64,000 bases of DNA from Phoebastria nigripes. Taxonomy: Eukaryota > Chordata > Aves > Procellariiformes > Diomedeidae. The notes beneath the pieces are model-generated. The model saw only the letters and a list, made by a program, of their open reading frames with translations. It had not been told where the DNA came from and did not search any database. The first letter of the stretch is position 1. Each line of letters opens with the position of its first letter. The translations under genes and the position numbers were made by a program. Where the stretch lies: positions 3,254,759 through 3,318,758 of the forward strand of contig JAYKAV010002977.1 of NCBI GenBank assembly GCA_035582835.1, given 5' to 3'. This document shows positions 26,201 to 39,000 of the stretch, one piece after another.

Positions 26201-27861
26201 AGCTAATAACATTTGTCTTTTCACACCACTCAGATATATGGAAGTTTCTGTATGACAATTTTATAAAGTCATTATTTACTCCCTCAAGTCATTCCCCCAT
26301 ACCTACCTCTGCTGTAATGTCTGTGAGAAATTGGATTATTAGCGATGAGTAGGTGGTTGTACTTGACTTTTACATTTGCTTTCAAGAGTGTAAACACTCT
26401 TTATGCATTTGGATATATTTTCATGTATTCATTCTTGGTGTCACCATAGATCTGCTNGCTTTAATTATATTTTGTATCCTTCCTCCATCCGATTGGCTTT
26501 GATGTTAATTTGGGATCCTACGTACTGCGATTTAGAAATTCTAATGATATAATGTTGTAAAGACTTAAGAAAACACAGCAAAAAGAGAAGAAAAGCAAAC
26601 AGGCAATCCAAAGATTAGCTTTCACCACACTAGAGTTTAGTTTTTTATTTGTTTCCTTACAGCCAGCCCATATAGCATCCTACCATTATAATCTTTTTTG
26701 GTGTGCAAACTGTTCTGATCAAGTTAATGCCACCTACTTAATATTTTGGTATTGTGTTTTACTTGATNAGGTATGCATGTAATATTGAAGGGTTGCATGT
26801 GAATGCTGAGTACCTAATATGTACAGTATTTTTACTGGGTGGAGAGGAGAATTTTGAATGTATTATTTTAACAATTGTTTAAAGATCTCTGATTTGGTTG
26901 GTGGACCAAAGCATGCCCTTGATAATGCTCTGCTTATTAGGTGAGAACAAGACCATCTAGGTACTCGGCTCTTTCCCTTTGAGGCTTTAATGAAAACAAA
27001 ACAAAAATATTAGGGAAAAACTCTTCACCCAAGATTAGAACTGGTTTACTAATTTTCTTAATCTAGGTCATGTTGACCAATGATTACATTTTGTCCTTAA
27101 AACCAGACAAACAGTATGGATTTTGTGTGCTTCGCAAAAATGGGCAAAGACCTGTATGTACTTTCCTCATGGTGCTTGTTATTTTAATATTTAGGAGCTG
27201 AAGTATGTAATGAAGTCCTTTATTGCTGCTGTTTTGGAAACCAAACATTGCAAGGCCATTATTACAGAAGGAATATATTCAAAGATATGTTTCTTACATT
27301 ATTCCGTGAAAACAGTTGGACTTGGGCAAAGGGTGCTCCCTGACATCAAGGGAACAAACAGTTTAGATTCTTCAGGACTTGAAAACTTGAAGTTGGAAAT
27401 GGCAGTTACGGTTTTCTTATCAGTGGCAGAAATTAATGTCTGAAACTAATCTTCAACAGCATAGTCTTTTCTAAAGACTGGACTTTAAATCATTCAGTGC
27501 TTTCAGGGGTGTAACCTCTTAAGGATCTAGCCGTCTGCCTTACTGAGAAGTTGGGCTATTGATTTCTAAGGGGCGCATCACAGCGGAGCTGGTTGTCGGT
27601 GTATTTTTCTGAAAGTTTGTCTATGTGTTTTCGAATTACTGAAGTGATGGGATTTATGAGTTTTTGGGTTTTTTTAAGATGTTCCACAGGAAAAACTTGC
27701 ATTTTGGCCTTAATTTCTAAATCAATCTTTTCTCGGATTTACTTTAATTCCTTATGAATTTCTTCCCTTTCTTGACAAAAATGTTAACTCATGAAATAGC
27801 TTTTTTTTCTGTATTGTTCATTTTCTTACAGAATTCATTTATAACTGTGATGAAAAGGTAA
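14217..27861 (+). CDS. CAPN10: Calpain-10 (complete, 12 coding exons, 672 aa)
   Basis: Exons: 14217-14360, 15723-15854, 16108-16304, 17575-17792, 18346-18487, 20011-20177, 20736-21019, 21508-21710, 23796-24051, 25137-25336, 25946-25991, 27832-27861. All phases join and give 672 residues, the length of human calpain-10. It is an atypical cytosolic cysteine protease without EF hands. The triad is visible: C74 in GDCWF, H239 in GEFHAF, N264 in RNPWGRR. Two C2-like calpain domains follow, each with a GQSAGG motif (350-355 and 528-533) and a PST[FY]L motif. The ATG at 14217 has an in-frame TAG at 14184, and the reading matches the family N-terminus in length within one residue. The stop is TAA 27859-27861 in a nine-codon last exon (NSFITVMKR). 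N at 20062 is a silent Ser third base. Introns carry CR1 debris at about 24.47-24.96 kb. Confidence 0.95.
15723..15854 (+). CDS. CAPN10: CAPN10 exon with catalytic cysteine
   Basis: Forty-four codons, phase 0 at both ends. It contains [13 protein letters not shown]; the nucleophile C74 codon is TGT at 15798-15800. The Gln of the oxyanion hole (Q68) lies six residues before it, as in other calpains. Confidence 0.95.
18346..18487 (+). CDS. CAPN10: CAPN10 exon with catalytic histidine and asparagine
   Basis: Codes for GEFHAFIV (H239, CAT at 18369-18371) and [11 protein letters not shown] (N264, AAT at 18444-18446), completing the calpain triad. The Trp after NP, which normally covers the Asn-His pair, is present. 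The donor is GAGGG|GTGAGT. Confidence 0.95.
20459..20485. repeat. Poly-T tract
   Basis: A run of T followed by GGGGGG, in the CAPN10 intron before the exon at 20736. Confidence 0.7.
24470..24960 (+). repeat. Old CR1-type LINE fragment in CAPN10 intron
   Basis: Diverged but recognisable segments of the CR1 3' region occur in order: a GGACAAATACAGGTTCTACA-type stretch, ATCAACTGCATAAATG with GGATGGGAAGCTTCTGGTTA, then, after a gap of unlike sequence, GCAAAGAAGAGTGAGGTTAG and a GACAATAGAAAAAGCTTTTGAG-like segment. Many indels indicate an ancient insertion. It lies between the exons ending at 24051 and starting at 25137. Confidence 0.6.
27832..27861 (+). CDS. CAPN10: CAPN10 last coding exon (nine codons)
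   Basis: The acceptor TTTTCTTACAG ends at 27831. The exon reads NSFITVMKR and stop, in phase with the preceding exon that ends GTATTGGAAGAA|GTAAGT at 25991. The ending resembles the V-M-K-[RT] terminus I know from mammalian calpain-10, which is why I prefer this spliced end to reading through the donor. Confidence 0.85.
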   Translation, partial: NSFITVMKR

Positions 27862-28664
27862 TCTGGAACTCTCACACTGTCATTTCGAGAAACATCGGAA
27901 AGCCGAGGAATGCCTCACCTCTTGCTGTTTTCAGTTTTAAATGGAATAACAAGAAGATACTCTTAGCCCAGCTGTTTTTCACTGGTACCAACTGTCAGGC
28001 CTACGATGACGACTTTGTAAAAATACCTCCTTAATCATGTACACTTTGAATACTTGTTCTTCCCGTGTTTTTTAGAACCAGCATTGTACAGCAAATCTTC
28101 ATAACGTACCTCAGTTCTTCAAAAATACAGGTGAAGAATATGTGCATGTTTTAACCCAAGCTACAGTTTTAGAAGAAAACCAGAAAACATATGTGCATAA
28201 TTAAATAATATTTTGGAAAAAAAAAATAAAAATCAAGCTTACAGAATAACTTAAGGAGACCAAAGGGGCAAACATAGAGGAAAGAAACTGGAGTCTTTTT
28301 TCAGGTAGGACATACCTCAAGAATCGTCAAAATACACTGGAGCAGAGAAACTCCAAGCTTGTATCCTACACTGCCAGTCATGCTGCTGAGCACTTTATCG
28401 TGAGCCCTTTGCTGAGCCATGCAAATGGTGGGTTGAAAAGAAAGATTTTTTGGTGAGTTTGAACACCACAAAGGAAAAAGATAAGACTTGAAAACTTTTG
28501 TTTATGAACTATCACGTCAGACTGCTTTTGTAAATCTCTAAGAACGTGTTTTATGCAAGATCTGCCCTCACTGTAAGAAATACGAAGTTTAAGAGATTTT
28601 TCTTAATCTGTGTTTGAAAGTATTTCTTATTCAAGGAAAATTTTTTAGATATTATATTTTCCTC

Positions 28665-28670
28665 AATAAA
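28665..28670 (+). promoter_or_regulatory. CAPN10: Candidate polyadenylation signal for CAPN10
   Basis: AATAAA within CCTCAATAAAAATGG, about 800 bases after the stop and followed by a T/G-containing stretch. A nearer A-rich AATAAAAAT occurs near 28,227, so proximal use is possible. Confidence 0.45.
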
Positions 28671-29467
28671 AATGGAGTAACATTGACAGTTTTATGATGT
28701 CTTTTATTAAAAAGGTGAAAACTGTCAGTGATATCAGGTCTGCATTTGTTCTGCAATAGCAAACTTTACAGTGTGTTAGAGCCCTGGGGTTTTTCACCAA
28801 ATGGAAGGGAATAGTTGGAAATATTTGAGAGGAGAATCAAGTCTTCCATTAGTTTTATGTCTGAGAAATATGTAATATTCTACTTCTGCTTTTAACTACA
28901 TCCTAGCATAATTTATGCTTGCTCCTGTTGAACTTTGAAAATTCAAAGCATCTAGGATGCTTGCAGCTGAATTTTAAATGGTCGAAACTTTCCACCTCTG
29001 TTGTGGAATGATGAGACAACAAAAGAAAACACTGTGAGTAATAAATCTTTACTGTGCCTGCTTTAACAAATGTTGGCATCTTTGTTTATTTTCTTCATTT
29101 CTTGAAAGGCTGTTCCTTTCCCTTCAAACAGGAAATTATTGGATGATGTAATAGTGTTTCTAAACAGAAGAAGGAAAGGTTCATGAAAGCACCTGGATCC
29201 AAGAGTTGTGATAAAATAGGAAGCAGGTACTGAGGAAGTAAAGAAAAAAGGTGTAAGGATTTCTAAATGGACCATGACTATAAGAGGCCCCATTCTGCAA
29301 TCATTTATGCATATGTGAAGTTTATACTACAATATATAACGCTGTATGGAGTGTGAAAGGAAAAGGAGTCAACACTACNTGTGTATACTGTTACCTTCTG
29401 CAAAAGGATGTAAGAAAAGAACTTCTGTGAACATAGAGGAGTAAAAGCATACTGAAGGAAATTATTT

Positions 29468-29473
29468 TTTATT
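29468..29473 (-). promoter_or_regulatory. Candidate polyadenylation signal for minus-strand CYP2 gene
   Basis: AATAAA on the minus strand, about 400 bases past the stop codon of the P450 at 29876-29878. The distance is normal for a vertebrate 3'UTR; a second hexamer lies at 29085-29090. Confidence 0.4.
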
Positions 29474-29875
29474 CAGGCATCCTTGCTGCCATCAGAACAG
29501 TTGTGCCATTTTAAGAGTGTGATACCTGACTGAGCACACATGCAGGAAACTCTGCTTGATACAGATCACTTCTCTAAAATCCTACATCTAATTCATTGCT
29601 ACTGTGAGTGTGAAAATACATTTTTTTTTGGTACCATATTAATGTGTACTTGTATATGCCTAAAATGCGATTATATGAGCTTCAGCAAGTACACTTACTT
29701 TAATTTCAAAAAGCTCAACTATATGAGGTCAGACCTCCTAAATAAAAACACTCTATATTAATTTGCTGTACTGAGCTACCTACATTTGAATACAATTGAG
29801 ATAGCAATATGCGCTTTTAAAATATCTGCAATTATTGACTGGTTGAAGTCCCTTTGCATTATAGTATCTTGCAGA

Positions 29876-30054
29876 CTAGCGTGGAATAGCACAGAGTTTA
29901 TATGGATGTGGCTGCAGTATTGCACCCAAAATGTACTCCAAATTGATTTCCTTTACTCCCTTAGGGAGCTGGAATGTGAATGCTCGAAGCAGGTTGGTAA
30001 AGAATATGAACAGTTCCACTCGTGCCATCTGTTCCCCCAAACATACACGGTGCC
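29876..30054 (-). CDS. CYP2 (minus) exon 9 with heme-binding loop
   Basis: Begins GHRVCLGEQMARVELF and ends HPYKLCAIPR, stop TAG at 29876-29878 on the minus strand. The cysteine of the heme thiolate is the first Cys of this exon. His, rather than the usual Lys, Arg or Pro, follows the loop glycine; the second intact gene shares this. Confidence 0.93.
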
Positions 30055-33000
30055 CTGCAGAAGAAAGGTAAAAAGAGCTAGTTGTATAAACCTAAGTTCT
30101 GAAAAAGAACTTCAAACAAAATTCTACTGAATTCCATAATTCTGTTAATGTAAGATAATTATTTCCTATTCCCTTCTGTAAGGACAGAAGATACCTTTGG
30201 AGGTGGGGGNAAACACTTATTTAACTGAGAAACTGTATACCTCTAATTATGTCAACTGTTTGGGTTTTTTGTTTGGGTTTTTGTTGTTGTTGGGGTTTGT
30301 TTGTTTGTTGGGTTTTTGTTTGTTTTGGTTTTTTTTGTGTGGTGGGGTTTTTTGGGGGTTTTTTGGTGGGTGTTTTGTTTTGGTTTTGTCCCCCCCTCCC
30401 CCCCTTCCCTGGAGCATGTATGAGAGTCCTCCTTTTCATTTTTGCTTCTTGTTCTGTGTGTCATGTTTTGCGAGAACCGTGAATTGCTTCTCAGTTAAGA
30501 GAAGGCCAGATTTTAAAAAGCTTCATATACTTCAGAATCTTGTCTTTGGTTGTTGAAGAGGGAGGACTGGAGCATTGTGGGATTCAATTCTGAAGCTAAG
30601 TAGAAGGATGTAATCAGGCTTTCTTCAATAGAAATTAAGAAGGCTATCTTGGGTCCTTCTAGCCCAGTATCCTCTCTCTAACACTGTCCAGGAGCAGATA
30701 TGTAAGCTAAGGGAATGAAACGTAGGCATGTGCAATGATGTATAGAGTCAGTGACTCATTTTGACATACTGTTTTCCCAGTGTATTTCAGGATATCTATA
30801 TATTCCACACTAAAAAAAAAAAAAGATATATATTCAGGATGTATGAATACTCAGACTATATAAACAGAAAATGACCAAAGCAGGTTAGAAAAGAAATTTC
30901 CTATGCCTGGGTTGAAAAGGTAGCCTGAATTAGTTGTCGATTCCTGTAAACTAGTGGACATTTAGCGAGTAAAGGAGGTAAGATGTTAAGTGCCTGGTTT
31001 GCAAATATGATTTTAGGATTTACAGGCAACTTCAGCAAATGGCTTTAAATCTGGATTTACTGTGTTTAATCTGACTGCTTTGTACATTACTTAGTGTACT
31101 ATTTACTTTTTATCTACAACAAATGTATAATATAATCTGTCATAGTAACATAAAAAACCCGCAGCTGTTTTCCAAGTGTTTTTATGGTTTAATTTTTATA
31201 TTTTAATTTTCAGTAAATAACACCAGCTTCCTGTTTTGTGCTGCTTTTCTTCATAATCTGATTATTGGAGAAAATGGTAGTCTAGAGAAGCTCTCTGAGT
31301 TATGTTTTGTACTGCTTTTCACTTTTTCACTCTTTTTTTTTTTTTCTTTCTTTCTTTCTTTTCCCCTCCCATGTCTTTGTATCACTGCGTTTTGCATTGT
31401 AGATTAGGTAAGTTGTATATCGTAATATGCTTTTGAAAAGTTAGAGGGGTTTTTTTGCTTGACTAATAATATTCTACTGAAAAGACTGGATTTTGCTAGT
31501 TTTCTGGAGATAAAAGAGAACCTGTTGCTAGACTGTTACTGTAGGATTTGGGAGACTGAGGTTTGGTTTCCTGCTTTGTCACAGATTTTCTCTGTATATT
31601 TTGACAATCATATTACTTTTCTCTTTGGGTTCCCTGTTTGTAAGGTGAGAAGAAATTGATTTTCTGATTTGAGGGTGTTACCAGGATTTAATACATTAGG
31701 GACTAAGGAGCTCAGATACCGTTATAGTAGGAACTATACATATACCAAGGAGATAGCATTATGTCTCTTAGCCATACTCATCCTCTGTTTGAATGTATAA
31801 AAAATATAAAATGCAAGACAATATTTGTGGCTCTTACAGTAGAACACCTGACTTTAAATCTTTGTGTCAAATATGTTTTTATAAAAGTATGTTTTTAAAN
31901 TTTTAGAAATAGTGTGTTTAGCCTTGCTGCAAGACACAGCAAACAGGAACATTCAAACGTCAGGGCATTACCTGCTGAGAAAGGTAAGAATGCCTCTTTG
32001 TTAACAAAGTTGCCATCTAAATCAAGAAAATGATTTGGGTTGAACTTCCAGGGGGTTGTCCAATGCTCAGAGTCATACACAACGGAGTGCAGATTTGGCA
32101 ATACAAGCGTGCCCTGCAAGAAAAAGCAGAGATTATATTTTCCATGTATGATTGATTCTTTTTTTCGGACTTTCCTTCTCTCTAATAGATAATGTGCCAT
32201 CCTGTGTCTGCAACCCAGTGTTTGGATTTAACTTGGTCTTCTCTTGTGCATATCCAGGCATGACAAACCCTTGTATCTTCTGTTTGTCATAACGTATTAC
32301 ATGTTTGCATTTGTGTAAGTTATCTTATGTCAGGACTACTGAAGTGTCTTCATGTCTAAGCTAGAGAGGAGCTTGGATTGTTTTACATACTTGCCAGACT
32401 AATCGTTACATATTCCTTTTTGNTTTTTTTGTACTCTTCACTGGATCTTTCAATTCCATCACATCAATTTTATGCTTAAGACATTTATATCATGCCACCA
32501 TGACTGTCAGATCTGTNGCTGTACTGAGCTGCCATCATCTTAAGCGTGTGGTGTGTGTGTGTGTTTGTTTTGTCAGGAATGACTATAGGTTGCTCCAGGC
32601 TGCTCCCTTATGTGTGAAAGTTAGCTGGCTTGACAATCATTAAACCTCATTTCTTCATCATTCCTTAAAACACATGTTCTGCTTTGATGCCCAGACATCA
32701 TCCATATTTGACTAGTGGGAAGAAAGACTTCAGTTTTCCTTATGTTTGCTACTTGCGCTGTTAGCCTTTTCCCAAGTTTCCTTTTGCATCTGCTAATGTA
32801 GACTTAGCCCTGGTTCAGAACACTCAGCTTTGTTTCATGTCTGTGACATGCTACCACGTGCTCTCTATGCGAAGTTAGGAACTGTAGAAGCTAATGTCAT
32901 ATAAATACTAAATATTAATAGCTTAGAGCTTTAAGAAACACGGAGGTATACTCTGTACCTTTTTAATGTGAAAACCCAGCAAAGTTGTATTCCTCACACA

Positions 33001-36000
33001 TTGTCGAGGGACCCCAACAGAAGTAACATTGCTGTACCGCAAAGCCTCATGAATCACAGCATTTGTATACGGCAGTTTTTTACGGTCTTCATAGCTGATG
33101 AGATGGGAGGGTTCCAGAACAGCCTCTATCTCTCTTTGAACCTTTTCTGCAGAGAAATGAAAATATTTTAACTTTTTTCCCCTTCTTTCCAGCAGATTTC
33201 TGTACGACTATGGTCCAAGACTGGGGGAAAAAATGTTGCTATGAAATGCGTTGGCATGTGGTTTGACTATTGTGTTGGTTTCAGTTGATCAAGAAAGTGT
33301 ATATCCCCAAAGCACAAGATGATGTCTCACTTAAGACACATCCCATTCTGTGATGAGGATAATACAGTTTCAAAAAAAGGATTAAAATTCGAAATTACAG
33401 GTGTAATTTCTGTTATGTTCATAAATACACGAGGTGTCTTTTTAAAGCTTTTCTACTTTAAAGGTTAGGAAGAGACTAGGTTGCATATGAAATGTCTTTA
33501 GCTTGTTATTCTGTCTTTGCCATCCCCTTCTAGTGAGATAAAACAGTGGCTACTACTAATTTCTGCTAGTGTTTTGTAGTGAACTGGTCGGGAAAGCATG
33601 TTTGTTTCATTTATTAAACTTTCATTTTCTAGATCTCAGTCGTTGATGTACCACCATTCATATTCATTGTTAAGGGTTATTTTGATGTATTGCAATTGAT
33701 TGAGCTAATACTTACACTTAGTAATGTTTGTTATGATGTAATGTTGAATGCAGTTCTCTCTGATAATGCTTTTGCTCACCTTGTATTTCTGGGTATTGTA
33801 CCATATAGAGCAGTGCCCAGAGAAGGGTGGTACTTGTTGTTTCTGTCCCTCCCAGCAAAAGATCAACCACAGTCTGAACCATATTGTCTTTATTAAACGT
33901 AGAAGTAGGGTCATCTTTGGTCTGTAGGGTACATTCACAAGAAGACTATGAAGTGGATAATTCAGACATTTCATTGGTCACGTAGAAATTGTCATTGTTT
34001 GAAAAGAGTGAGCAGCCCACCAAAACAAAAACCTTCAGTGCTAAACAAATAAAGTATGCATATAAAAATTCCATAGCAGTTATTTGAACAGCAAGTATTG
34101 GTAGTAGGCATTGAGGCCAAGGAGGGGATAGTGTGATAAACAGGTACTTACTTTTGTTATTTGAGCTAGGTAGAAGTCAATGAGATCCTGTGGATCACCT
34201 GCGTTCTCTCTCTCATGAGTCTGGACCTCCTTCATCACTAAATTGTGCATGAAGTCATTATATGCAAACACTTTCTGATGAGGTCCTGGGAGATGGTGCA
34301 TAAGCCATGGGAAAGCATCATACATCTGTGATTTTAAACAAAAAGGAAGAAACATGAGCTCTTTTAAATTGAGAACCCAATTCTGATTTCCCAATAACTC
34401 TGTGTAGACACTGCAACACATGGACTCCTAATTAGGATGAGAGGCAATAGACACAAGTCAGAGAGAGATTAAATACTGGGAACAGGTTTCCCGGAGAGTC
34501 TGTAGACTTGACCAGACAAGTCCCTAAACAACCTGATCTAATTAAGCCTGCTTTGAGCACGGAGTTGGATTAGCTGACAGGCAGAGGTCCCTTCCAATGT
34601 AAATTATTCTACGTTTCTAAGAGGGATTATGAAACCTTTACATTGCCCTCTAAGTGAACTGGCATTGAGGAAAACTTATTTGATATTTGTTAATGAGCTA
34701 TTAGTAACATGCAGCAGTCTAAATTGTTANGATCAAGTTGTTAATATTCAATAACCACACTTTCTATCCTTAATAGATAGGTTGAAGACTGAAAAGGTAT
34801 AGGAGCTGACTTGACCTCTCAGTCTTAGGCTTTCCTCCAGGAGAAACTGGCATGTGTATTTGTTGAGGGGAAAAGTAATTATTTTCATTTCTTTGTATTG
34901 TGTACATTTTGTGAATGGACTTCAGTCTCTAGGACTACTGGCAGAGCCTTTGTTTTATTTATGGCCTGTGATTAGGAATCTATTGGCCAGTGCAGACTTC
35001 TCCATCCCCATCAGCTGACCAAAATGTCAACATCGTGTAATAGTGATTATCAGGTCACAGGAGAGCAGGAGAATGATTATATTTTACTTTTTGGATGCCT
35101 GCCTAATAATGCAACGGGGGCTTCTGAAAATGGGTGAATCNGAGTAATTGAGGCTGAATCTGGCTCACAAGCAGATTTTCTCAACCTTGATTTTTACTCT
35201 GATTTTTTTTTAAGGCATCTCTGCATGAAAGTGTTGGAGCACCTGATAGTGTTATAAATGCCAGTGTGCCAAAATTTGCACAACATAAGCAATAGCTAGG
35301 CTTTCAAGAACTTAAAAATATTCTTCTTGATGTGATGAAGTTGTCACCTGTATCTTACAGGAAGTTGAGAGTAACTCGGATCTTGGTGGTAATATGAAAT
35401 ACATGAGAAGCAAGATACCTTCTCAAAAGAATAGGACTTTGAAGGCTTAGTTCTTATTAACTGCACTTCTGTATTCTCAAGACTAAATGAAAATTAAATT
35501 TTAAAAGTTGCTTTCATTTTAAGATTTAAGAATTTTACATACACAGTATTCTTCAAATGAGTAATCATTTGCAATACATTATATATTTTGGAGATCTGTG
35601 AAAACCANTGATGATCTAGAATTTATAATTTAGGACACATGATTTACTGACATGAAGAAGGAATATAAGGCAGTAATGACACATACAAGGTATGTATCGA
35701 TTTATTACTGCACAATGGCTTGCAGAATAATGGTATGGAAATATTTGGGAATAATTGTCACTGACTTTTAATTTGTTTTGACTTGTGAAGTGCAAATGCA
35801 CTTTAAGGAATAAGAAAATTAGATTCTTACCCTGCCCCAGACAGTAGCTTGAAAGTAGATCACAAAATAAACAGCTTTGATAAGCTTGCTGAAAGATTCA
35901 TCCTCACTGGAGAAGCGATGACCAAAAACAACAGCACAAATTATATTTGCAATAGCATGGACAATGAAAGTGTGGGGGTCGAAAGGTTTGCCTGTGAATA

Positions 36001-39000
36001 TAGGAGGTACCATGAATATTTCTGAATAGACTACAGTGAGAAAAATGAGGAAGACTTTTTTTTTTTTTTTTAAAAATGGTAAAAATAATAGTAGATCAGA
36101 CTACTTTTAGATAAATTTCACACAAGTAAACTCTAGTTTAATACAAATTAACTGTATGGTTTAATACAAATTAACTGTATGGATTGCAAGTGCAGGGAAT
36201 CTTTATTTTCAATCTGCTTTTTACTCTTGTAAAATACAGTGATTATTGGTTTTGAGAAGATAAACATTAGGTCTCTTTCCCCTCTGACTTGTGGTCTGGT
36301 TGTGTGAAAACACAAGCAATTAATTAGAACATACGCCTTTAAATCTGGAGGCAGATATTTAAGTTTTGTAATTAAAAAACAAAACAAACAATCCCCCCCC
36401 CCAAAAAAAAAAAAAAAAAGAAAAAAAAATTTTGAAGTTTTAATTTCTTAGTCATGTTGAAATGACTTGTCTCCTTTTGGTTTTCAAGTACAGCTTAACA
36501 ATTCAACTATATATTTTTTTTCCCCGCGGACTGAAAAGGCAAAACTCGCATATGGGGTGGAAAACAGCTCCCATTAAAAAGGGTTAAATNCAGAAAAAAT
36601 TAAATTAAGTACACATTTCAATAGCCAGGACAACCTTTGAATTATACTACTATGGAAAATGGTGGATTATGTGTCTCCGATTTCAGTCNAATGCTTGTAG
36701 TCCTTCTTGGAAAGAGTAAATACAATTATTGAGTTTAAAATTGAGGAAGGATTGCATGGAATGTGAAGATCGGGGCTGTACAGGGACTCAAGAGTTGATG
36801 GTTTGTTCATCTCTTACATTTTAAAGATATGTGAATATGTTGCTCTCAGAAGAGAGATGGGCCATTTTGCTGTGTCTAGTGCAAGGAGAGTTGGATGGAG
36901 ACCTTAGGCAACTTCTCTGTTTTCACATCAGTATGGAACGCGATGTGGGTGAGGGTTTGGCTGTTCAGAATATTTATATTTAATAGCTTTATTTTGGCAT
37001 CTTGCTAAAATTCTATTGGTTTCTATTTCATCCAAACCTTAAAAAGAAGTTTTGTTGGACAACTGAATGATACATTCCTTGTGTTGGGGTTCTTTCTCTG
37101 CCAAATCCTAAAGGCCTGCTGTCCTAGAACGACTCGCAGCAGGTCACAAATTGTGTATTTTATGGAGAAGAACATAGGGTTTTTCTATACTCCTNGAATA
37201 TAAGAATTGTTACCAGCTGTCCCTGACCGTGTTGATAATAAACATTTTTTCACTACCCTTATTTCAAAAAACAATTTCATATTGCCTGCTGTGCAGACAA
37301 AACATTTTTTGCAAAGAATGCAATTAAGAAGCCAGTAAAAGTCCCACTAATATGAAAAATATCTATATTACTTGTAAAAATGTATTGTGAAACTTTTACT
37401 CCCCTAATCTACTATATTTCAGAAAAAGCTCGAATAAGTGTTACTATTCTAGTGAATTTACCTTTTGTGTTTGCAAAGATGTCCACAAGGTGGGAGGCCT
37501 CTGTTTGAATTTGATGCTCCAAATTGTTCTTAGCGAGTGCCAGGCTTCTTATAATTGTCATGCCAAAGCGTCTCTGTTGCTTCCAGGTGTGCCCACTTGT
37601 CAGAAAAATACCTGAAGAACACAAACATTTATTTCATTGCTGGGAAGGGAAATCCTCTCACTGCAGGAGGCAAAATTTGATTTAGATTAGGTTATATGTG
37701 ACCATCAAAGAAGATACCATGATTTCAGATATTGACTTTTGGTCTCTAACTTAGGTTTTTATGACTCCCGGCTATATAGCTGCTTATAAACATGATCCTG
37801 GAAACTGAGTGGGTTTTGGTAAGGACAGAACAGCTTTGTCTATAGATGTCTTCTACATGAACAGTCTTCTGTTTTAGAAGTGATAGAACTGAAGGGCAAC
37901 TCCTCTAGGTAAAGATTCCTTTGGATCTATTGGGAAGAAAAAAAGGTCAGTAGTATGCTTTGTAAGAGCAGAAATTTTTGTTTTTTCCTTTTCTTAATAT
38001 GCTAGCTCTGCATGGAACCTTTTTGCTATGTAAGCCCAGTTATGTACTTGTATAGCAGTAACTCATATATAGGAAAGCGTTTTTCTTCTTTACGTCTTGT
38101 TCATATTTCAGTATTGTGTAACATCTTGTACCTTTCTCACCCATCATATCCCTGTAGAATGGGGTGAGAGGTCTTCCGGAAACTTCCTCTGAATGGGTGA
38201 CGATGCCATCTTTTACTGCTTTGTATCCGTTTAGTACAACCATAGGTGTCTGTCCCATCCACAATGTGTAGATATTTCCATAGATGTTGGTTAACTGAAG
38301 AGTTAATAACAGTGAATTAATAAATGTAAACCAGGGAATGCATACACTTAAATACTCACTTTAAGCATTTTCTGTAGTTGTAACTAAATCCGTTTGCCAA
38401 CATCAAATTGAATTACGGGTTTCAGAAAAATTTAGCCTTCTGCTGTAACATGCTTTGGGAACAGAAGATAATCGTACTTTATGGAATAGATACTAAGGAC
38501 ATCTCTCAGAAGACCACCTCTGAAAATTTCACAGAAGGAGAAACAGAGGTCTTCTCTGTCAGCTCAGAATCAAAGAACAAATGAATACAAGCGCAAAATC
38601 CCAGAGCTTTTCTGTTTATTTTATTAATGAACCAAAATTACCATATTTTCTTGTCTCTAACTTCTGAAGAAAGCAAAGAAATGTTTTTGCATTCTTTCCT
38701 ATAGCTTCCATGTGTTTTTTCTTANGTTTCTCTGTTGTCTTTCCTCAGATCATGCTTGTATTTTTCCTTAAAATAGTTTGAAGCAAGTTCCTTAATTTTT
38801 TTTAATAGTTTTAATTGGTTTATAAAGGAATCATGCTGTGAACATAACGGCAATCAAATTTTCCTGCTTTGTTTTAGTAATAATCTGTTTACTGCAGACA
38901 ATAAAACTTTTTGGTGTACGAATAAGAAAAAAAAGAGTCAGTTTAGAGTATATGTTTGGTCTTCTAATGGAGATCGGACCACTTGTGGCCTGGAGATGCT

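Larger units (their letters stand above)
27862..29875. other. Tail-to-tail intergenic region CAPN10 / CYP2
   Basis: Contains the CAPN10 3'UTR from the left and the minus-strand P450 3'UTR from the right. I see no further coding exon. For the P450, TTTATT (AATAAA on the minus strand) occurs at 29468-29473 and again at 29085-29090. Confidence 0.6.

Noticed and set aside
30197..30556. Frames of 70-119 codons on both strands over the G/T tract
   Set aside because: Composition artefacts of the repeat (Phe/Gly/Val/Leu on one strand, Lys/Thr/Pro/Gln on the other).
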